Assembly: GCA_030531495.1 (NCBI GenBank)
Contig: JAUNNJ010000009.1
Span: 1-46,784, forward strand
Source: Bacteroidales bacterium
GTDB lineage: Bacteria > Bacteroidota > Bacteroidia > Bacteroidales > Muribaculaceae
DNA: 46,784 bases
Direction: 5' to 3'
Position numbers and translations under genes: made by a program. Of the stretch, positions 8,114-16,981 are shown piece after piece. Below the pieces are notes generated by a model. That model was not told where the DNA came from, did no database searches, and worked only from the letters and a program-made list of their open reading frames with translations. Numbering within the stretch: position 1 is the stretch's first letter; every line of letters begins with the position of its first letter.

Positions 8114-11100
8114 TGCTGTTGGTTATCGTTGTTTTGTTGTTTTTGATTCTTGATTTGCTTTTCAAATTCCTTAGGCGTGAGTCCGAATTGCTTCTGGAAC
8201 AAACGAATGAAATATGATGGAGAGTTGATGCCTACCATGTAGCACACTTCGCCCACGCGGTAACTTCCTTCGGCTATCAGTTCCGATGCCTTCTTCAGAC
8301 GGATGAGTTTGATGAAGTCGGTAGGTGATGTGCCCGTGATGGCCTTAATCTTGCGGTGCAGGCTTGAGCGGCTCATGTAAGCCAACTCGGCCAGCATTTC
8401 TACGCTAAAGTTGGAATTATCAATGTTTTCTTCAATAATTCGCACCATGTTTTCCATCAGTTTAGCATCCGATTTGCTCATGCCCGACTTAGGCGTAGGC
8501 ACGAATGGTTTGTGCATGAATGCTTCCTTGTCGCGTTTGCGGTTTTCGGCGATAGCAGTCACTTGAGCCATCAGGTACTTGAACGAGAATGGCTTCACCA
8601 CATAGGCATCTGCACCCGATTCCACCCCGGCAATCTTGCTGTCGAGGTCGGTCTTTGCAGTGAGTAGCACGATAGGTATGTGGCAGATTTCAATATTTTC
8701 CTTGATAGCCTTACACATCTCAATGCCATCCATTTCGGGCATCATAATGTCGGATACTATCACGTCGATATTCTTTACGCTCAGCACTTCAAGTGCCTCT
8801 TTACCATTGTGTGCAATTTCTACAGAGAATTTCTGCAGGAATCTTTGTGCGAGGAATTTGAGCAGTTCTTCATTGTCTTCAACCACGAGGATAGTGCCCA
8901 GTTGTTCACCATTTTCGTTGTTTTCTTCAAACTCTTCGTGTTCAAAGTCTTGCTTTTCGTTAATATCTGCTTGATTATGTGCTTCATCAATGTTGAGGAT
9001 CAATTCAAAGCAGTTTAAATTGTCGTCGACAAGATATCTCAATTTGCCGTTGATGGATTCGGCGAGTTGTCGGCTGATATATAGTCCGATACCAGTGCTT
9101 GATGGTGCATTAGCATTACGAGGCAACTGGTAGAATGACTCAAAAATCTTGTCTCTCAAATCCTGCGGAACGATATTGCCGTCGTTACATATTTTTACTA
9201 CAGCATTAGGTCCATCAGCCTTAATTGATATCTTTATTATTGATTCAGAATACTTTACTGCATTTGTAAACATATTGTTCAGAATCTTGATAATCACATT
9301 GCGGTCGGCCAGTACATACACATCTTCTGCTTGTGTTTCGTAGGTGATGTTGCGCTGTCCGGATTCTTTCAGGTAATCCAGATTCTTCAAGCGGTCGCGA
9401 ATAAGCGCACTAAGGTTGACGGTGACAATCTTTGGCTGAATCTTGTTGTTGTCAAGTTTGCGGAAATCAAGCAACTGATTGATAAGTGCCATCAATTCGT
9501 TTGTGTTGCGGCTCATAGTGTTGAGGTCGCGTTTGATATCGCTGTCCACAATATCCATCTCTTTAAGATTTTCGAGAGGGCCATTAATCAACGTCACAGG
9601 CGTGCGTATTTCGTGAGCAATGCTGGTGAAGAAGTCAATTTTTTGTTGGAACAATTCCTTTTCCTTCTCAATTTCAAAGATTCTGTTTTTTTCAGTAGCT
9701 TTCTCGCGCTCACGTTTCTTGGTGCGGTTGAAAATATACCAAGAGAGTCCAGCAATGCATAAAATGTAGAAGATGATAGCAATTGTAGATTTCCACCATG
9801 GTGGCAACACTTTGATTTTCAGTGTTGTTTCTTGTTTATTCCATACACCGTCGCTGTTGGCGCCCATCACACGGAAAGTGTAGGTGCCAGGAGAGAGATT
9901 ACTGTAGGTTGCCTCGTGCTTATCGGTAGTTGTTATCCAGTCGGTATCCACGCCGTCGAGCATATATTTATATATGTTGGCGGTAGGCATCACAAAACTG
10001 AGTGCCGCAAACTCAAGGCGTATGTTTGTTTGGTCGTAGTTCAATTCAATCTCTTTTGTGTACGACAGCCCCTCTGATAGAATAGATTCTTCACCTGGAA
10101 GGATTTCTTTGTTGTCAATAAAGAGGCGAGTGATGAACACTGGGGCTACAATATCGTTCAGATTATTGTAGTTAGGGTCAAATGAGATAAGACCATCGCT
10201 TGTACCGAAATAGAAAATTCCATTTTTGCTATGAAGTGCTGATTTATAGTTGAATTGTCCACAAGGATATCCCTTTTTAGTATTGTAGATAACAATCTTA
10301 TTGTTTTCAGGATTGTATTTCACTATGCCATTGTTGGTACCGAACCAAAGGAAACCGTTTTCGTCTTCCAGAATTTTGTAGCCAGTGTCGTCGGGAAGTC
10401 CTTCTGCAATGCTAATAGTGGTGAAAGTCTTGCTGTTTTTATTGAATTTACAGATTCCACCACGGTCGGTAGAGAACCAGATCTCACCTTTTGAGGTTTC
10501 GGTAACGCTACTTACTGAGTTGCTGCTGAGTGATTTGGTGTTCTTTTCGTCGTGCAAATAGTGAACAATTTTCTTGGTGCGAGGTGTGTAGCAGAACACG
10601 CCATTACCCATCGTTACCACCCAAATGTTTTTGTCGGCATCTTCCATAATGTCGTAGATATAGTTGAAACCGAATATATCCATTCGTTGGAATTTCATGC
10701 TACCTTTTTCGGCCACATACACGCCCCATGCATTGCCAATCCATGTTTTGCCATAGCTGTCTTCGCAAGCAGCGTAGACACTGGCTTCGTTTAAGCCTAA
10801 ATCATCTGCACTGTAGTGCTTAACGTTGCGTGATTCTTCGCTCACAACGTCAAGTCCGTTTTTAAATAGACCTACCCAAATACTTTTGTCAAATGGGGTA
10901 AGGGAGAGCGTTTTCTCATTGAAGAGGCTGCTGCCAGTATCCTTTCCAAGCACCTTGAAAGTACCATCGTTTGGATTGAAGATATTGATGCCTGCATCTT
11001 CTGTACCCACCCAGATATTGCCATCGTTGTCTTCTGCCAACTCACGAACGCGCTTACTGTTGATAGTCCAAGGACTTGTGAGAGGGGTGTAGGTAACGAA

Positions 11101-12129
11101 ATTCATACCTTTACGGGGCATAAAGCTGATGCCGCCAAGGTTTGTGCCAATCCATATACCATCTTCTCGGTCACGATAAATGTATCCCACTTGGTTGTCG
11201 CTGAGCGAAGAACTGCTCATTGGGTCGGGATGGATGTGATGAATAGTTTTATCAAGTTCGTTGATGATGAACACACCATCTTGTGTGCCAATCCAAAGTT
11301 CACCATCAAAGTTCTTTACTTCGCGGATAATCTTATAGTGTACTTCTGGAGCGTCGAAATCCTTCACAGTGTTTTTACGCTTGTCGAAGCGGCGGAGTTT
11401 GCCTTCATGCACACCGATAATCAACTCGCCTCCGTAGTCGCACATTCGATAAATGTTTTGATTGTGAAGGGTTTCACCATCCGAATTTCCCAAGTATTGA
11501 GTGAAATTGTTATGTTCACGATTGTAGCCCCAAACACCACTACCGTTCGTGCCCACCCAGATGCGACCGCTTTTGTCGATGCACATGCATTGTGGTGTGC
11601 CAGTGATTGGGCGTTTTGGATTACCTATTGCATAACTTTCAAGTTTGCCTTTCGCATAACGGAAAATACCTTGGTTAGGAGCTATTATCCAAACGCTTCC
11701 GTCTTTGTCCTGAGCTATGGCAGATATCCAGTCGTTGACTTTTACCTTATTCTTGGTTTGGGCGTTGAGAAAAGTGAACTTCTCTGTTTTCGGGTCCATG
11801 ATAAACACGCCTTTGTCCGTTCCCACCCAAAGTTTGTGGTCGGCACTTTCCATAAGAGCCGATACGTTGTTGTTGCGTAGGCTCAATTTGGTATCGTGGC
11901 AATCAAATGTACGAATAGAGTTGCCATCATATCTATTGAGTCGGTTGCGCGTACCAAACCACATAAATCCCTGACTGTCCTGGACGATGGTTTTTACATC
12001 GTTTTGCGACAATCCGATTTTGCGGTCGATGTGGATGAAATAATGATGGTATGGGTAGGCGTTCACTGCTCCCGAAGGAACGGCGGCAAGGCATACCAGA
12101 ACCAGAGCGAATATGTATCGTTTAAGCAT
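8110..12129 (-). CDS. Hybrid two-component system regulator (HTCS) of the glycan locus
   Basis: A 1339-residue one-protein sensor and transcription factor. In order: signal peptide (1-21), many two-component-propeller repeats with WVGT/WIGT motifs forming two periplasmic propellers (about 25-690), Y_Y_Y domain (690-765), a membrane helix (about 778-800), histidine kinase with phospho-acceptor His839 (AHEIRTP), ATPase domain with N box near residue 955 and G box near 1015, receiver domain with phospho-acceptor Asp1127 (VSDIMMPEMDG), and AraC-type DNA-binding domain (about 1225-1330). By family knowledge it senses an oligosaccharide in the periplasm and activates nearby promoters. All key residues are present. 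It is the first gene of the minus-strand operon and diverges from the GH2/GH92/SusCD arm. Being co-transcribed with four exported proteins suggests autoregulation. Confidence 0.97.
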   Translation of the reverse strand: MLKRYIFALVLVCLAAVPSGAVNAYPYHHYFIHIDRKIGLSQNDVKTIVQDSQGFMWFGTRNRLNRYDGNSIRTFDCHDTKLSLRNNNVSALMESADHKLWVGTDKGVFIMDPKTEKFTFLNAQTKNKVKVNDWISAIAQDKDGSVWIIAPNQGIFRYAKGKLESYAIGNPKRPITGTPQCMCIDKSGRIWVGTNGSGVWGYNREHNNFTQYLGNSDGETLHNQNIYRMCDYGGELIIGVHEGKLRRFDKRKNTVKDFDAPEVHYKIIREVKNFDGELWIGTQDGVFIINELDKTIHHIHPDPMSSSSLSDNQVGYIYRDREDGIWIGTNLGGISFMPRKGMNFVTYTPLTSPWTINSKRVRELAEDNDGNIWVGTEDAGINIFNPNDGTFKVLGKDTGSSLFNEKTLSLTPFDKSIWVGLFKNGLDVVSEESRNVKHYSADDLGLNEASVYAACEDSYGKTWIGNAWGVYVAEKGSMKFQRMDIFGFNYIYDIMEDADKNIWVVTMGNGVFCYTPRTKKIVHYLHDEKNTKSLSSNSVSSVTETSKGEIWFSTDRGGICKFNKNSKTFTTISIAEGLPDDTGYKILEDENGFLWFGTNNGIVKYNPENNKIVIYNTKKGYPCGQFNYKSALHSKNGIFYFGTSDGLISFDPNYNNLNDIVAPVFITRLFIDNKEILPGEESILSEGLSYTKEIELNYDQTNIRLEFAALSFVMPTANIYKYMLDGVDTDWITTTDKHEATYSNLSPGTYTFRVMGANSDGVWNKQETTLKIKVLPPWWKSTIAIIFYILCIAGLSWYIFNRTKKREREKATEKNRIFEIEKEKELFQQKIDFFTSIAHEIRTPVTLINGPLENLKEMDIVDSDIKRDLNTMSRNTNELMALINQLLDFRKLDNNKIQPKIVTVNLSALIRDRLKNLDYLKESGQRNITYETQAEDVYVLADRNVIIKILNNMFTNAVKYSESIIKISIKADGPNAVVKICNDGNIVPQDLRDKIFESFYQLPRNANAPSSTGIGLYISRQLAESINGKLRYLVDDNLNCFELILNIDEAHNQADINEKQDFEHEEFEENNENGEQLGTILVVEDNEELLKFLAQRFLQKFSVEIAHNGKEALEVLSVKNIDVIVSDIMMPEMDGIEMCKAIKENIEICHIPIVLLTAKTDLDSKIAGVESGADAYVVKPFSFKYLMAQVTAIAENRKRDKEAFMHKPFVPTPKSGMSKSDAKLMENMVRIIEENIDNSNFSVEMLAELAYMSRSSLHRKIKAITGTSPTDFIKLIRLKKASELIAEGSYRVGEVCYMVGINSPSYFIRLFQKQFGLTPKEFEKQIKNQKQQNNDNQQQ

Positions 12130-12189
12130 TTATGTAGTCAAATTTATTAAGCGTAATTTGTGTTGCAATAAAAGTATAATTTCACATTA

Positions 12190-12197
12190 CAAAAATA
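12190..12197 (-). promoter_or_regulatory. Putative -7 box for the HTCS operon
   Basis: On the minus strand the sequence reads TATTTTTG, matching the Bacteroidota -7 consensus TAnnTTTG. It lies about 60 bases upstream of the regulator's start codon. No well-spaced TTTG -33 element is seen, so the call is tentative. Confidence 0.4.
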
Positions 12198-12484
12198 CAC
12201 TATATTTTGCAACTGCATATTTCAAAAAATAATAATTTGGTCTTATATAAGTGTGTATTTTGCCGATAAATGGGGGGGTATGGTGTTTCCGGTGGCTTTT
12301 TACGCAGGCTGTAAATATTTCAGATTACGCATTATTATGATTTTTTTTGAACTCTTTGTTTTTTTGTTGGAAATGCTTTTGGAATAGTATTCAATGTGCT
12401 TTCAATAGAGGCGTAAGGTTTGATGTTGCGACCAAATGACAATTTAATTGCCCGTATGTGTTTTTTAATTATGTGTGTTGTTGG

Positions 12485-12492
12485 TAAATTTG
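12485..12492 (+). promoter_or_regulatory. Putative -7 box for the GH2/GH92 genes
   Basis: TAAATTTG matches TAnnTTTG and ends 23 bases before the ATG at 12516. If used, transcripts would start near 12499, after the alternative upstream start codon at 12420, which supports the ATG at 12516. No good -33 element is visible, as expected for an activator-dependent promoter. Confidence 0.4.
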
Positions 12493-12515
12493 CATCAGAA
12501 GAAAAACGATTTTTT

Positions 12516-14540
12516 ATGAATTATATTTCAAAAACTTTATCAACGGTATTGGCAGCGGTTACAGTGCTGATTGCACCTGATGCTGCGGCTCGCACAAAAA
12601 TGCTTCTGGATGGTGAAAATTGGCAATTCGCAAAAGGGAAAAGCCTTTCGGAAGCACAAGTGAAAAACGAGTGGGAAAAGGTTGTAATCCCACATTGCTG
12701 GAATGCAACAGATGGTACCACTCCTGAGTATTTCCGGGGTAGGAGTGTGTATCGTTGTTCGTTTGCTGCGCCTAAGGGAAGCGATGGACAACGCGTATTT
12801 GTTCGCTTTGAAGGCGTGAGCATGTGCGCTAAGGTGTGGCTCAATGGTCGTTATCTTGGCGAGCACCGTGGCTCGTTCACAGCTTTCTGCTTTGAGTTGA
12901 CTCCGTTTTTGAAGAAGACAAATGTGCTTGAAGTGGAAGTTGACAATAGTAAGCAAGACAATGTGATTCCTCAAGACGGTGATTTCACTATCTTTGGCGG
13001 TATTTATCGTCATGTGAGTCTGTTTGTGGCACCAAAGCAATGCTTTGCTCTACGCGACTTCGCCTCTAGTGGTGTGTATGTGACCCCAAAACTTGAGGCT
13101 GGCGAAAAGAAAGTCACCCTCAATGTGCGTGCAAAAGTTGACTGTAAGGCTATGGATGCTGCAGGACTGAAAGTGCGCGCCACACTTTTCGATCCAAATG
13201 GGCAGAAAGTTGGAAGTATGGAAACTTCTGAAAGCAAAATAAATGGCTCTTTAGTTGAATATGATCAGACCATGTCTGTTGAGAATCCAATACTATGGAA
13301 TGGCAAAGGTGAAGGTAAGCAATATCGAGTGGCAATGGAACTCTTGAAGGGACGAAAGGTGATCGACACAATGAGTGTGATGACAGGTTTCCGCAATTTC
13401 AAGGTGGATGCCGATAAGGGATTCTTCCTCAATGGCCGTTCCTATCAGCTCCGAGGTGTGAACCGCCACCAAGACCGCAAAGATAAGGGATGGGGCATAA
13501 CTGATGCTAACCACGATGAGGATATGAAAATCATCGAAGAAATTGGTGCTAATGCACTTCGACTCGCTCACTATCCTCAAGCCGATTATTTCTACAGCCT
13601 GTGTGATGAAAAAGGCTTACTTGTGTGGGCTGAAATACCCTTGATTGGCAAGGCTACACCTTCGGCATCGATGGATATGAATATCCGTACTCAACTCACC
13701 GAATTGATTCGTCAGAATTATAATCACCCATCCATTTTCTGCTGGAGCCTGTTTAACGAACTTGGAGGCAGTGGGCATTATGGCGACCTCATCAGTATGC
13801 TTAACGACCTTGCTCATCATGAAGATGCCACTCGCTACACTGTGGCTGCTGCCAACAACGATGGCCGACCAGAAAATGATGTGACCGACATAATGGCTTG
13901 TAACACCTATCCAGGGTGGTACTGGTCAACTCCCGAAACGATGAGTTACGCTATTGATTGGAAGCGAAAACCTTATGGCCGCGGCGTGGGTGTGAGTGAA
14001 TATGGTGCTGGTGCAAGCATTAAGCATCATGATCAGCACATTGATAAGGCGCCAAAGACCGATGGCGAATTCCATCCAGAGGAATGGCAGGCAAAGGTCC
14101 ATGAAGTGAACTATCGCGAAATCAACAAGCGTGACTTCGTTTGGGGCTCGTTTGTTTGGAATATGTTTGACTTTGCAAGTGCAGGTCGTCATGAAGGCGA
14201 CGCACTGGGTATCAACGATAAAGGACTTGTGACTTACGACCGCAAGGTAAAGAAGGATGCATTCTATTTCTATAAAGCCAACTGGAACAAGAATCCGATG
14301 GTACACATCACCAGCAAGCGTGATGAAGTGAGAAAAGAGGCGTTGACCGATGTTAAGCTGTACTCAAACTGCTCTGAAGTGACCTTGAAAGTGAATGGCA
14401 AGGCTGTATCACTTGAAAAAGGCGAACTTGGTGTGTATGTGGCTAAGGGAGTGGTTTTGCAGAAAGGCGAAAACATCATAGAGGCAACTGGTGTGAACGA
14501 TGATGGCACAGTGACCGACAGTTGCGTATGGAAATACTAA
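12516..14540 (+). CDS. Glycoside hydrolase family 2, beta-galactosidase-like, secreted
   Basis: A 674-residue exported exo-glycosidase. The ATG at 12516 is chosen because it starts a normal signal peptide (MNYISKTLSTV to about AAA at residues 26-28); the frame is open upstream to 12420 but that leader is not a signal sequence. Domains: GH2 sugar-binding sandwich (about 30-180), immunoglobulin-like domain (185-300), TIM barrel (300-590) and a short C-terminal domain. GVNRHQD, acid/base Glu415 in FNEL and nucleophile Glu495 in SEYGAG are all intact, which favours beta-galactosidase over beta-glucuronidase or beta-mannosidase. It is first in the plus-strand arm, 36 bases before the GH92 gene, and probably activated by the divergent regulator. 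Confidence 0.88.
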   Translation: MNYISKTLSTVLAAVTVLIAPDAAARTKMLLDGENWQFAKGKSLSEAQVKNEWEKVVIPHCWNATDGTTPEYFRGRSVYRCSFAAPKGSDGQRVFVRFEGVSMCAKVWLNGRYLGEHRGSFTAFCFELTPFLKKTNVLEVEVDNSKQDNVIPQDGDFTIFGGIYRHVSLFVAPKQCFALRDFASSGVYVTPKLEAGEKKVTLNVRAKVDCKAMDAAGLKVRATLFDPNGQKVGSMETSESKINGSLVEYDQTMSVENPILWNGKGEGKQYRVAMELLKGRKVIDTMSVMTGFRNFKVDADKGFFLNGRSYQLRGVNRHQDRKDKGWGITDANHDEDMKIIEEIGANALRLAHYPQADYFYSLCDEKGLLVWAEIPLIGKATPSASMDMNIRTQLTELIRQNYNHPSIFCWSLFNELGGSGHYGDLISMLNDLAHHEDATRYTVAAANNDGRPENDVTDIMACNTYPGWYWSTPETMSYAIDWKRKPYGRGVGVSEYGAGASIKHHDQHIDKAPKTDGEFHPEEWQAKVHEVNYREINKRDFVWGSFVWNMFDFASAGRHEGDALGINDKGLVTYDRKVKKDAFYFYKANWNKNPMVHITSKRDEVRKEALTDVKLYSNCSEVTLKVNGKAVSLEKGELGVYVAKGVVLQKGENIIEATGVNDDGTVTDSCVWKY

Positions 14541-14576
14541 GGATTTTTTGAAACGAAAATAAACTACACACAAAAT

Positions 14577-16808
14577 ATGAAGAAAACTTTGATATTGGTG
14601 GCTGCGGCCTTGATGGCTACATCAGTTACTGCTGATGTGGTCGACTATGTGAATCCGCTTGTGGGCACGGCTGAAAAAGGCGAGGGTGGTGCTGCTCCAT
14701 TTGTGGGCGCGCCATTTGCGATGACTAAAATGATTCCCCAAACCCGCGAAAACAAGATGGGCACTATGGCCTATTTGTACGACGATAAGACCATGTGTGG
14801 TGTGCTTGCTTCGCATCAACCCACCGTTTGGATGGGTGACTATGGCTATGTGTCGCTCATGCCGCAGGTTACCAGAGAGGTGAAACCGCTGCCTGAAGAC
14901 AGAAAGTTGCCTTATAGTCACGAGAATGAGAAGGCCACTCCATATTACTATAGTGTGGCTCTTGATGCTGTTCAGAATCAACAGATTAAAGTGGAATTTA
15001 GTGCGGCTTCGCGTGCTGCATTGGTGAAGATGACCTTCCCACGCCTGGTGGGAAATCGACGTGTGATTGTGCAAGGTATCAATCTTAACCCAAAACTGGG
15101 CGACTGGTGCAACGACTATGGCCCACGCCTGAAAGGTGAACATGGATGGGTGAAGGTGCTTCCTGAGCGTGGCGAAATCATTGGCTACAACCCCGACCGA
15201 CAGAGTGAGCAGATTGGCCCGAAATTGCCCAACTTCAGAGGCTATTTTGTGATAAAATTCAATAAGCCTTTCAAAACATACGGGACTTGGAACAAAAATA
15301 AGGTGCATGCCGGAATCGCTGAACTTTATGGCACCCGTATGGGCGCTTATGTGGAGTTTGACGGTGATGAGGTGATGGCGCAAGTAGGCACTTCATTTAT
15401 CAGCATTGAGCAAGCGCGTACAAATATGGCCAAAGAACTTCAAGGATGGGATTTGGCAAAATTGTCAAAAAACACACGCAAAGCGTGGAAGGAAAAGATG
15501 GAGAAATTCACTCTTAAAGGCGTGAGTGATGAAGATAAGTCGATTTTCTACACAGCATTGTTCCATTGCTACCAGTATCCGCGAGAATTCTCAGAATATG
15601 GACGTTATTACAGTGCGTTCGACGATGAAGTGCATGAGGGCGAGTCGTATAACGATTTCTCACTTTGGGATACTTTCCGCGCATTTCATCCTTTGATGAC
15701 AATCGTGGAGCCAAAGCTCACATGCGATTGGATTACAGCTTTACTTCAAATGTATATGGAAGGGGGATGGGTGCCCATGTGGCCCAATCCCACCTATACC
15801 AATATTATGATTGGTACTCATGCCGATGCTGTTATTGCTGATGCATATATGAAGGGGCTCAGAAACTATGATGTGAAGCTTGCCTATGAGGCTATGCGCA
15901 AAGATGCTATGGTGACTCCTGAAGCTGATACCGAACGCCGTTATGGCGACCGTGATCGTTGGACTGCCTATGAAGGGCGTGCTGGCATGACTTATTACAA
16001 GACTTTGGGTTTCATCCCCGACGATAAGACTGCAGAAGCACTATCACGCACATTGGAGTATGCTTACGACGACTGGTGTGTGGCACAAGTGGCAAAAGCA
16101 TTGGGTCATGATGCCGATTATAAGCAACTGATGGGCTGGAGCCAGAACTATAGAAATGTGTATAACAAAGAAAAAGGCTTTATGCTTCCGCGTCGTGCCA
16201 ACGGTGAATGGATTGACCTCGACGACCACAATCGCACAGCCCTTACAGAAGGCTCGAAATGGACTTATCTATTCTGTGTGCTTCAAGACGTACCGGGTAT
16301 GATTGAGATGATGGGCGGAAACGAGAAGTTTGCTCATATGCTCGACCGCAATTTCGCTGAAAAGCACTACAAGCACGATAACGAACCAGGGCACCACTAC
16401 ATTTATCTTTACGATTATTGCGGCCTGCCATGGAAGGCGCAAGAACTTGTTCGCGAACACACTCGCGTCAACTATCACAATGCTCCTGATGGATTGAACG
16501 GAAACGACGACTGTGGGCAGATGTCGGCATGGTATATCTTCTCTGTAATGGGCTTCTATCCTGTGACTCCAGGAAGCAACACTTACGCAATTGGCGCTCC
16601 GCAATTCCCACAGATTTCTTTGAAAGTGGCCGATGCCAATTTGCGTGAGCACAAGCTTACAATTGAAGCCAAAAATTTGAGTGAAGCAAACAAGTATGTG
16701 AAGCGTGTGATGGTTGATGGCCTAGTGCTAAACGAGCCATTCATTAAGCACGAACAATTGATGGCGGCCAAGAAAATTTTGTTCGAGATGACTTCTCAAC
16801 ACCCTTGA
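14577..16808 (+). CDS. GH92 alpha-mannosidase, classical type
   Basis: A 743-residue exported exo-alpha-mannosidase; signal peptide about residues 1-19, followed directly by the family opening DYVNPLVGT. The catalytic domain has MIGTHADAVIADAY, NEPGHH with the putative acid Glu603, and GNDDCGQMSAW with the calcium/base aspartates Asp644-645. This full set is typical of GH92 enzymes that cleave alpha-1,2 (sometimes alpha-1,3) mannosyl links with inversion and need calcium. No lipobox is seen, so it is probably periplasmic. It shares a transcript with the GH2 gene upstream. The next gene has its own promoter. Confidence 0.93.
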   Translation: MKKTLILVAAALMATSVTADVVDYVNPLVGTAEKGEGGAAPFVGAPFAMTKMIPQTRENKMGTMAYLYDDKTMCGVLASHQPTVWMGDYGYVSLMPQVTREVKPLPEDRKLPYSHENEKATPYYYSVALDAVQNQQIKVEFSAASRAALVKMTFPRLVGNRRVIVQGINLNPKLGDWCNDYGPRLKGEHGWVKVLPERGEIIGYNPDRQSEQIGPKLPNFRGYFVIKFNKPFKTYGTWNKNKVHAGIAELYGTRMGAYVEFDGDEVMAQVGTSFISIEQARTNMAKELQGWDLAKLSKNTRKAWKEKMEKFTLKGVSDEDKSIFYTALFHCYQYPREFSEYGRYYSAFDDEVHEGESYNDFSLWDTFRAFHPLMTIVEPKLTCDWITALLQMYMEGGWVPMWPNPTYTNIMIGTHADAVIADAYMKGLRNYDVKLAYEAMRKDAMVTPEADTERRYGDRDRWTAYEGRAGMTYYKTLGFIPDDKTAEALSRTLEYAYDDWCVAQVAKALGHDADYKQLMGWSQNYRNVYNKEKGFMLPRRANGEWIDLDDHNRTALTEGSKWTYLFCVLQDVPGMIEMMGGNEKFAHMLDRNFAEKHYKHDNEPGHHYIYLYDYCGLPWKAQELVREHTRVNYHNAPDGLNGNDDCGQMSAWYIFSVMGFYPVTPGSNTYAIGAPQFPQISLKVADANLREHKLTIEAKNLSEANKYVKRVMVDGLVLNEPFIKHEQLMAAKKILFEMTSQHP

Positions 16809-16885
16809 GACGGTGTGATGGTGCATAGTGTGCCGTACGTGCTATATGCGACAATCGTTACCTATGACCCCATTTTTACATTTTT

Positions 16886-16939
16886 TGGTCAATGCGTATA
16901 ATTTGATGTATTATAATTAAAATAACTTTGCATTGACCA
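16886..16939. repeat. Perfect 10-bp inverted repeat flanking the SusCD-operon promoter
   Basis: TGGTCAATGC at 16886-16895 is exactly mirrored by GCATTGACCA at 16930-16939, with start-to-start spacing of 44 bases (about four helical turns). The arms lie just upstream of the -33 element and over the end of the -7 box and the start region. The left arm should not be transcribed, so this reads as a DNA operator, not an RNA hairpin. Confidence 0.6.
16902..16930 (+). promoter_or_regulatory. Promoter of the SusCD/GH operon
   Basis: TTTG at 16902-16905 and TAACTTTG at 16923-16930 match the Bacteroidota -33 and -7 elements, separated by 17 bases, close to the usual 19 or so. Transcription would start near 16936, leaving a 45-base leader before the ATG at 16982. 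It is the best promoter in the window and sits inside the inverted repeat. Confidence 0.75.
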
Positions 16940-16981
16940 CTATATCAAAATTGGAAATTAATAAACAAACAATAAAAACTG

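Larger units (their letters stand above)
12130..12515. promoter_or_regulatory. Divergent regulatory region between the regulator and the plus-strand enzyme arm
   Basis: This 386-bp AT-rich stretch holds no convincing gene. It should carry promoters for both arms. The hexamer GCGTAA or its complement occurs four times: plus orientation at 12151 and 12411, minus orientation (TTACGC) at 12300 and 12325. The last two start 25 bases apart. There is also a run of seven G near 12270. The repeats are candidate binding sites for the AraC-type output domain of the regulator, but this is inference from position only. Confidence 0.45.

Noticed and set aside
12265..12275. Run of seven G in the divergent control region as a phase-variable tract
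   Set aside because: Seven bases is short for slippage and it lies far from both start codons and from the putative -7 boxes; invertible promoters with inverted repeats were looked for here and not found.
12420..12515. Upstream extension of the GH2 gene to the ATG at 12420
   Set aside because: The extension gives no signal peptide at the true N-terminus and lies upstream of the likely promoter box at 12485; the ATG at 12516 gives a normal signal peptide.
16820..16850. Imperfect GCATA/TATGC dyad around a CGTACG centre after the first GH92 gene
   Set aside because: The arms are only five bases and no T-run follows, so it is neither a convincing terminator nor a clear operator.
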